This document shows, one piece after another, positions 7,233-10,396 of a stretch of DNA of 10,396 nt. Source of the DNA: Pseudomonadota bacterium (GTDB lineage Bacteria; Pseudomonadota; Gammaproteobacteria; Xanthomonadales; Rhodanobacteraceae); contig JAFEEK010000039.1 of assembly GCA_018241165.1 (NCBI GenBank), positions 1-10,396 on the forward strand, read 5' to 3'. Made by a program: the position numbers and the translations under genes. Under the pieces are notes generated by a model, which did no database searches, had not been told where the DNA came from, and saw nothing but the letters and a program-made list of their open reading frames with translations. The first letter of the stretch is position 1, and the number at the start of each line of letters is the position of its first letter.

Positions 7233-7278
7233 AATTGTTGCTGCGTTTGCCACGACGCGCGCACCATCGCCGTAGAGC

Positions 7279-7302
7279 AGCCGCTACGTTGCCGCAGCGG
7301 CT
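7279..7302. terminator. Inverted repeat between convergent genes, possible terminator
   Basis: AGCCGCT (7279-7285) and AGCGGCT (7296-7302) form a perfect 7-bp stem with a 10-nt loop. It lies between the toxin stop (7232) and the stop of the minus-strand beta-helix gene (7315). The position suits a bidirectional terminator. No T-tract follows on either strand, so intrinsic termination would be weak. Part of the right arm falls in a stretch resembling the recD tail. Confidence 0.3.
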
Positions 7303-7314
7303 TGCGCGAGCCAC

Positions 7315-8685
7315 TCAGTTGGAACAATCCAGTCCGCTGACGAAGGCGATTCGCGTGAGGCTTACCGAGCCTGAACCGAAAAGCGGATTCGTGGAATTGT
7401 AAGAGAGCGTTGCGGTCAGGCAGTCGCTGATCGTGAAATCGAAACTGCCCCAAGCCGTTTCCTTGCTGCCGATCACATTGCCGCCAGGCTGCAGCACTCC
7501 GTCCAGATTTTGCGATACGTTCGCGACATGAATGGTGCGACCGTTGACGGTGCCGACGCCGTAAACCCACGCCGGGCGGCCCTGTTGGTTGAACGTATTC
7601 CAGATCACCACGGCATTGCCGTTGTCGAGATTCTGCACCGTAACGTAGTGACCGTCATGGGCGGCATCGTAATACGCGCCGCTCATGCCAGAAGCTCCGA
7701 GTTGCCCATAGCCGCCCCCGAATTCGTAGGCGCCGGCATCGCAATGGGCGGATCCTCGCGCGACACCGCGCGCATCGTTCGCCGTGCAATTCGCCGCCAG
7801 CCCGGCATATCGCGCGGGACTGTTGAAGTTCAACGCGAGCGTGCCGACCACCCCGCCGTGCGTGCCGAAATCGGCCAGACCGGCATCGGTCACGATATGG
7901 TCGGTGGCGGCGTTGTAACCACAGGAGTTGTCGCTAAAGATATTTCCGCCGAGAGAAACCGGGGGCGAGAACGGACTGTATGGCGCAGCGCACAGGCCCT
8001 GACCTGAACTCTGACTGTTCGCCACCAGAATACTATTGGAGATCGTGATATTGCCCCCGCTGAAAATTGGCGTGCCTTGGTTGGCAAGCGTCGATTGCTC
8101 GATATCGACGGTACCGGGGATGTTGTTCGAATTCGGAGATGTATTCACCGTCCCGATGAAAGTTCCATCCGAATAACCTGACGCGTTGGTTACAGTGACA
8201 TTTCGCAGCACGAGATTGCTGCCGTTGCCGATTCCGGAATCTCCAGCGATCAGAATAGTGGAAGATTCCAGAATCATGTCGCCATTATTTTGGAACGCAG
8301 GTCCTAGAACGGCGCCATGTCTGGCGCCAACGACCGCTCTGTCGCCAATTTGGATGGTAGCGTTGCGAATAGTGAAGGGATGCGCCGAGACGGCAAGCAC
8401 GGGAGATTGTGTGTAGAGCAATCCGGCCGGTGGACCGAATACCAGTGTGGATCCGTTAGCATCGATGGTCGTTGCGCCGGCGCCTTGTGGGGTAGTGACA
8501 CTGCAGTTGGGGTACGAACCATTCTTCGCCAAAACGATCAGTTCAGCATTCGACTGAGCGCCTAGATTCAAGGCATGCTGAAAGCCCACGCAATCGCCAT
8601 TTGCGACATGTACCTCGACCGTGGCGGCAGCCACCGGCAGCGCAGACAGCAGCGCGAGCGCAAACCACAATGCGATAGGTTTCAT
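7315..8685 (-). CDS. Secreted right-handed beta-helix protein (choice-of-anchor Q type)
   Basis: The product has 456 residues and an exported N-terminus: MKPIALWFALALLSALPVAAA is a clear Sec signal peptide, with cleavage probably after residue 20 or 21. Residues ~40-290 are rich in N, G, S and T with repeated short strand patterns (TTIDANGST, FTIRNATIQIG, LVLRNVTVTNASG, VDIEQSTL, ITISNSILVANS), typical of a parallel beta-helix. Around residues 300-322, CTANDARGVARGSAHCDAGAYEF is close to the choice-of-anchor Q signature. Residues ~330-456 form a separate C-terminal domain (SGAYYDAAHDGHYVTVQNL... and a conserved-looking WGSFDF) of a kind I associate with secreted Xanthomonadales proteins. The start at 8685 is preceded by a strong AAGGAGT (complement of 8691-8697) with 5-6 nt spacing. 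No catalytic residues are recognisable. A surface or extracellular polysaccharide- or adhesion-related role is possible but unproven. Confidence 0.85.
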   Translation of the reverse strand: MKPIALWFALALLSALPVAAATVEVHVANGDCVGFQHALNLGAQSNAELIVLAKNGSYPNCSVTTPQGAGATTIDANGSTLVFGPPAGLLYTQSPVLAVSAHPFTIRNATIQIGDRAVVGARHGAVLGPAFQNNGDMILESSTILIAGDSGIGNGSNLVLRNVTVTNASGYSDGTFIGTVNTSPNSNNIPGTVDIEQSTLANQGTPIFSGGNITISNSILVANSQSSGQGLCAAPYSPFSPPVSLGGNIFSDNSCGYNAATDHIVTDAGLADFGTHGGVVGTLALNFNSPARYAGLAANCTANDARGVARGSAHCDAGAYEFGGGYGQLGASGMSGAYYDAAHDGHYVTVQNLDNGNAVVIWNTFNQQGRPAWVYGVGTVNGRTIHVANVSQNLDGVLQPGGNVIGSKETAWGSFDFTISDCLTATLSYNSTNPLFGSGSVSLTRIAFVSGLDCSN

Positions 8686-8690
8686 GGGTC

Positions 8691-8697
8691 ACTCCTT
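8691..8697 (-). promoter_or_regulatory. Strong Shine-Dalgarno of the beta-helix gene
   Basis: The minus strand reads AAGGAGT here, followed about 5 nt later by the ATG at 8685. This fixes the start codon and places the signal peptide at the very N-terminus. Confidence 0.85.
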
Positions 8698-8773
8698 TCC
8701 GATAAGTGCGCCTTGATGTATGTGAGTCCGGCAGCGGCGCTATGCACGACTCTTGCGTTACCACTACACCATA

Positions 8774-8801
8774 CGCCGTTTCGGGGGGGCAAACAACGGC
8801 G
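8774..8801. repeat. Inverted repeat with G7 loop in the divergent intergenic region
   Basis: CGCCGTT (8774-8780) and AACGGCG (8795-8801) form a perfect 7-bp dyad around a 14-nt spacer containing seven consecutive G (8783-8789). It lies between the divergently read beta-helix gene and exbB, upstream of both promoters, so it could be an operator or a folded 5' leader of the minus-strand transcript. I found no convincing -35/-10 pair for the beta-helix gene in this region. Confidence 0.5.
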
Positions 8802-8823
8802 GCAGCGTAAATCCGCCCCGCGC

Positions 8824-8832
8824 TGCTATGAT
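8824..8832 (+). promoter_or_regulatory. Extended -10 promoter for exbB
   Basis: The sequence TGC-TATGAT is an extended -10 element (TGn plus a hexamer matching TATAAT at five of six positions), 29 bp before the GTG start. No clear -35 box lies 16-18 bp upstream, consistent with an extended -10 promoter. It would drive exbB-exbD-msbA. Confidence 0.55.
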
Positions 8833-8861
8833 TGCGCCGGTCGTTTTCTGGAGTCTTTCGC

Positions 8862-9521
8862 GTGCTTGAAATCCTGATTGCCGGCGGCTGGCCGATGGTG
8901 CCGATCCTGCTGTGTTCGGCGGTGGCGCTGGCCATCATCCTGGAACGTTTCTGGTCGCTGCGGCGCAAGTCGGTGGTGCCGCCGGAACTCGGCGAACAGG
9001 TTCTGGCCTGGGCGCGCACGCGCAAGCTCGATCCCGGCCACATCGAAACCCTGCGCGCGAATTCGCCGTTGGGCGAGATCCTCGCTGCGGCGCTGTCCGT
9101 GCGCAATCGCTCTCGCGAGATCATCAAGGAGCGCGTCGAGGACACCGGCCGCCACGTCGTGCACCGGCTCGAGCGCTTCCTCAACACGCTCGGCACCATC
9201 GCCCTGATCTCGCCGTTGCTGGGATTGCTCGGCACGGTGTTTGGACTCATCGAAATGTTCTTTGCGGTGATGGTTTCGGGCGTGGGCGATCCGCTGAAGA
9301 TGGCCGGCGGTATCGGCCAGGCGCTGGTGTGCACGGCCACGGGCCTGTGCGTGGCGATTCCGGCGTACTTCTTCCATCGTTATTTTCGCGGTCGCGTCGC
9401 CGACTACGTGGTCGACATGGAAGAACAGACGATCCGGCTGATCGACGAATTGTCCGCGCATGCGGAGCCGGCCACGGCGTCCGCGGCCACGTCCGCACGC
9501 GCGACGGCCAAGGCGCACTGA
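8862..9521 (+). CDS. exbB: ExbB/TolQ-family proton channel subunit
   Basis: This is a 219-residue inner membrane protein of the MotA/TolQ/ExbB family. With ExbD it forms the proton-driven motor that energises TonB-dependent outer membrane transport. I chose GTG 8862 because TGGAG (8849-8853) lies 8 nt upstream; the extension to 8832 would overlap the -10 box. Three membrane segments are visible: residues ~8-28 (after GGWPMVP), ~106-138 (TLGTIALISPLLGLLGTVFGLIEMFF region) and ~150-172 (IGQALVCTATGLCVAIPAYFF). A large cytoplasmic loop lies between the first two. The LLGLLGTVFGLIEMF and ATGLCVAIPAYFFH patterns are family hallmarks. It ends 1 nt before exbD. TolQ cannot be fully excluded, but the following msbA and lack of tolA/tolB favour ExbB, as in xanthomonads. 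Confidence 0.93.
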   Translation: MLEILIAGGWPMVPILLCSAVALAIILERFWSLRRKSVVPPELGEQVLAWARTRKLDPGHIETLRANSPLGEILAAALSVRNRSREIIKERVEDTGRHVVHRLERFLNTLGTIALISPLLGLLGTVFGLIEMFFAVMVSGVGDPLKMAGGIGQALVCTATGLCVAIPAYFFHRYFRGRVADYVVDMEEQTIRLIDELSAHAEPATASAATSARATAKAH

Positions 9522-9522
9522 C

Positions 9523-9951
9523 ATGCGATTGGGCGCGCAACGCCAGGACGAGTTCGAGATCAACGTGATCTCGCTGATCGACGTCATGCTCACGCTGCTG
9601 ATGTTCTTCGTGATGACCACGACCTTTGTGCAGCACTCGGCGCTGAAGGTGACCCTGCCGCAGGCGTCGGAGAAACTGGAAGAGGCGCCGAAGAATCCGC
9701 TGATCGTGATGATCGGCGCCGACAGCCGCTTCTACGTCGACAACAACGAGGTGCTCAATCCGGATGTCGCCACGCTCAAGCAGGCGATCGCGCACATCGC
9801 CGGCGACGACCACGATATGCCGGTGATCCTGCGCGCGGACGCGATGACCCCGCACCAGGCCGTGGTCACGGCAATGGACGCGCTCGGCCAGCTCGGTTTC
9901 ACGCACCTGTCGATCGCGACCGTGCGCAGCAAGGACCAGGGCAAGCAGTGA
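9523..9951 (+). CDS. exbD: ExbD/TolR-family biopolymer transport protein
   Basis: This 142-residue protein is anchored by one N-terminal membrane helix and has a periplasmic domain; it partners ExbB in the proton motor. The helix spans about residues 13-32 (INVISLIDVMLTLLMFFVM). Asp20 sits where the essential proton-carrying aspartate of ExbD/TolR lies. The rest, including VTLPQASEK, PLIVMIGADSRFYVDN and LRADAMTPHQAVVTAMDALGQLG, follows the usual ExbD periplasmic domain. ATG 9523 starts 1 nt after the exbB stop with AAGG at 9510-9513 as a modest ribosome binding site, so translation is probably coupled. Its stop overlaps the msbA start. Confidence 0.94.
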   Translation: MRLGAQRQDEFEINVISLIDVMLTLLMFFVMTTTFVQHSALKVTLPQASEKLEEAPKNPLIVMIGADSRFYVDNNEVLNPDVATLKQAIAHIAGDDHDMPVILRADAMTPHQAVVTAMDALGQLGFTHLSIATVRSKDQGKQ

Positions 9952-10396
9952 GCGACGCGGCGCACGCTTCGGCTTCCCCCTGGGCCACCTGGCGGCGCCT
10001 GTTGCGCTATTCGGCGCGTTACTGGCCAATCGCGCTTCTGGCAATGCTCGGCATGATCTTCGACGCCGCCTGCGGGTCGGTGTTCACCTTGATCATCAAG
10101 CCCATGCTCGACGACCTGTTCGTGCACAAGGACAAGGCGACGATCTTCTGGATGCCGATCTTCATTATTGGCCTGTTCCTCGTGCGCGGCATGGCGACCT
10201 ACACCGCCGGCTACAACATGGCGAAGATTGCGCGTGGCGTGATCCAGACATTGCGCGAGGAAGTCTTCCGTAAATACCTGGCCCTGCCGGCCGCGTTCTT
10301 CCAGCGCGAGTCGTCGAGCGTGCAGATCTCGCGCATGACGTTCACCGTCGAACAAGTGGCCAATGCCAGCACGGATGGATTGAAAATCCTGGTCAT
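9948..10396 (+). CDS. msbA: MsbA, lipid A export ATP-binding/permease protein (3' partial)
   Basis: The frame opens at GTG 9948, overlapping the exbD stop as GTGA, and runs without a stop to the right edge, giving 149 residues. MsbA is a homodimeric ABC exporter that flips core-lipid A from the inner to the outer leaflet of the inner membrane. Only the N-terminal transmembrane part is visible. It has a cytoplasmic start, a first membrane helix (WPIALLAMLGMIFDAACGSVF), then LIIKPMLDDLF, a second helix (FWMPIFIIGLFLVRGMATYT) and the coupling region LPAAFFQRESS...QISRMTFTVEQVANAS. These align by eye with E. coli MsbA ([36 protein letters not shown]). The nucleotide-binding domain lies beyond the window. 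The order exbB-exbD-msbA supports the call. Confidence 0.93.
   Translation, partial: MSDAAHASASPWATWRRLLRYSARYWPIALLAMLGMIFDAACGSVFTLIIKPMLDDLFVHKDKATIFWMPIFIIGLFLVRGMATYTAGYNMAKIARGVIQTLREEVFRKYLALPAAFFQRESSSVQISRMTFTVEQVANASTDGLKILV

Noticed and set aside
7510..8007. A 165-codon plus-strand frame
   Set aside because: It is antisense to the beta-helix gene, which has a signal peptide and a strong Shine-Dalgarno; the plus-strand translation shows no domain.
8721..8780. tRNA-like stretch on the minus strand (GGTGTAGTGGTAACGC resembles a D-arm)
   Set aside because: The candidate anticodon loop lacks U33, its stem has a mismatch, no TTCGA-type T-loop follows, and the acceptor strands do not pair.
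1..10396. CRISPR arrays, insertion sequences, integrase or transposase genes, rRNA
   Set aside because: I saw no regularly spaced repeat arrays, no transposase- or integrase-like protein and no rRNA-like sequence anywhere in the window.

Overview
The window is high-GC gammaproteobacterial DNA. It most likely comes from the Xanthomonadales/Lysobacterales (Rhodanobacteraceae- or Xanthomonadaceae-like). The reasons are the exbB-exbD-msbA gene order, recB directly followed by recD, and a secreted beta-helix protein with a C-terminal domain of a kind I associate with this order. The lineage is inferred from gene content and order; no search was run.

Layout. (1) Positions 1-4996 hold the 3' part of recB (its beginning lies outside the window) and a complete recD overlapping it by 4 bp: two subunits of the RecBCD helicase-nuclease. 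(2) Positions 4997-7232 look like an accessory patch. It contains an AAA_14/DUF4143-type ATPase gene under a striking tandem 22-bp palindromic operator, then a second, frameshifted copy of the last ~285 bp of recD, then a two-gene RelE/ParE-type toxin-antitoxin module. (3) Positions 7315-8685 (minus strand) encode a secreted right-handed beta-helix protein, convergent with the toxin-antitoxin pair. (4) Positions 8862-10396 hold exbB, exbD and the start of msbA, a tightly packed energy-transduction/lipid A export operon that continues past the right edge.

How the parts work together. RecB and RecD process double-strand DNA ends for recombination and degrade linear foreign DNA. ExbB/ExbD form a proton-driven motor for TonB-type outer membrane transport, and MsbA flips lipid A-core across the inner membrane, so that end of the window is core envelope biology.

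The most interesting part is the middle. The ATPase gene is flanked by direct repeats of the recD 3' end (4711-4996 and 6321-6604). The repeats are about 92% identical, share a perfectly identical 110-bp core, and most of their differences are synonymous. This suggests that a cassette entered by homologous recombination into recD and brought, or displaced, a diverged recD tail while leaving one intact recD. Recombination through the identical core would remove the cassette and still leave a readable recD. The ATPase, the toxin-antitoxin pair and possibly a further short recD-tail-like stretch near 7269-7310 mark the site downstream of recD as a likely insertion hotspot.
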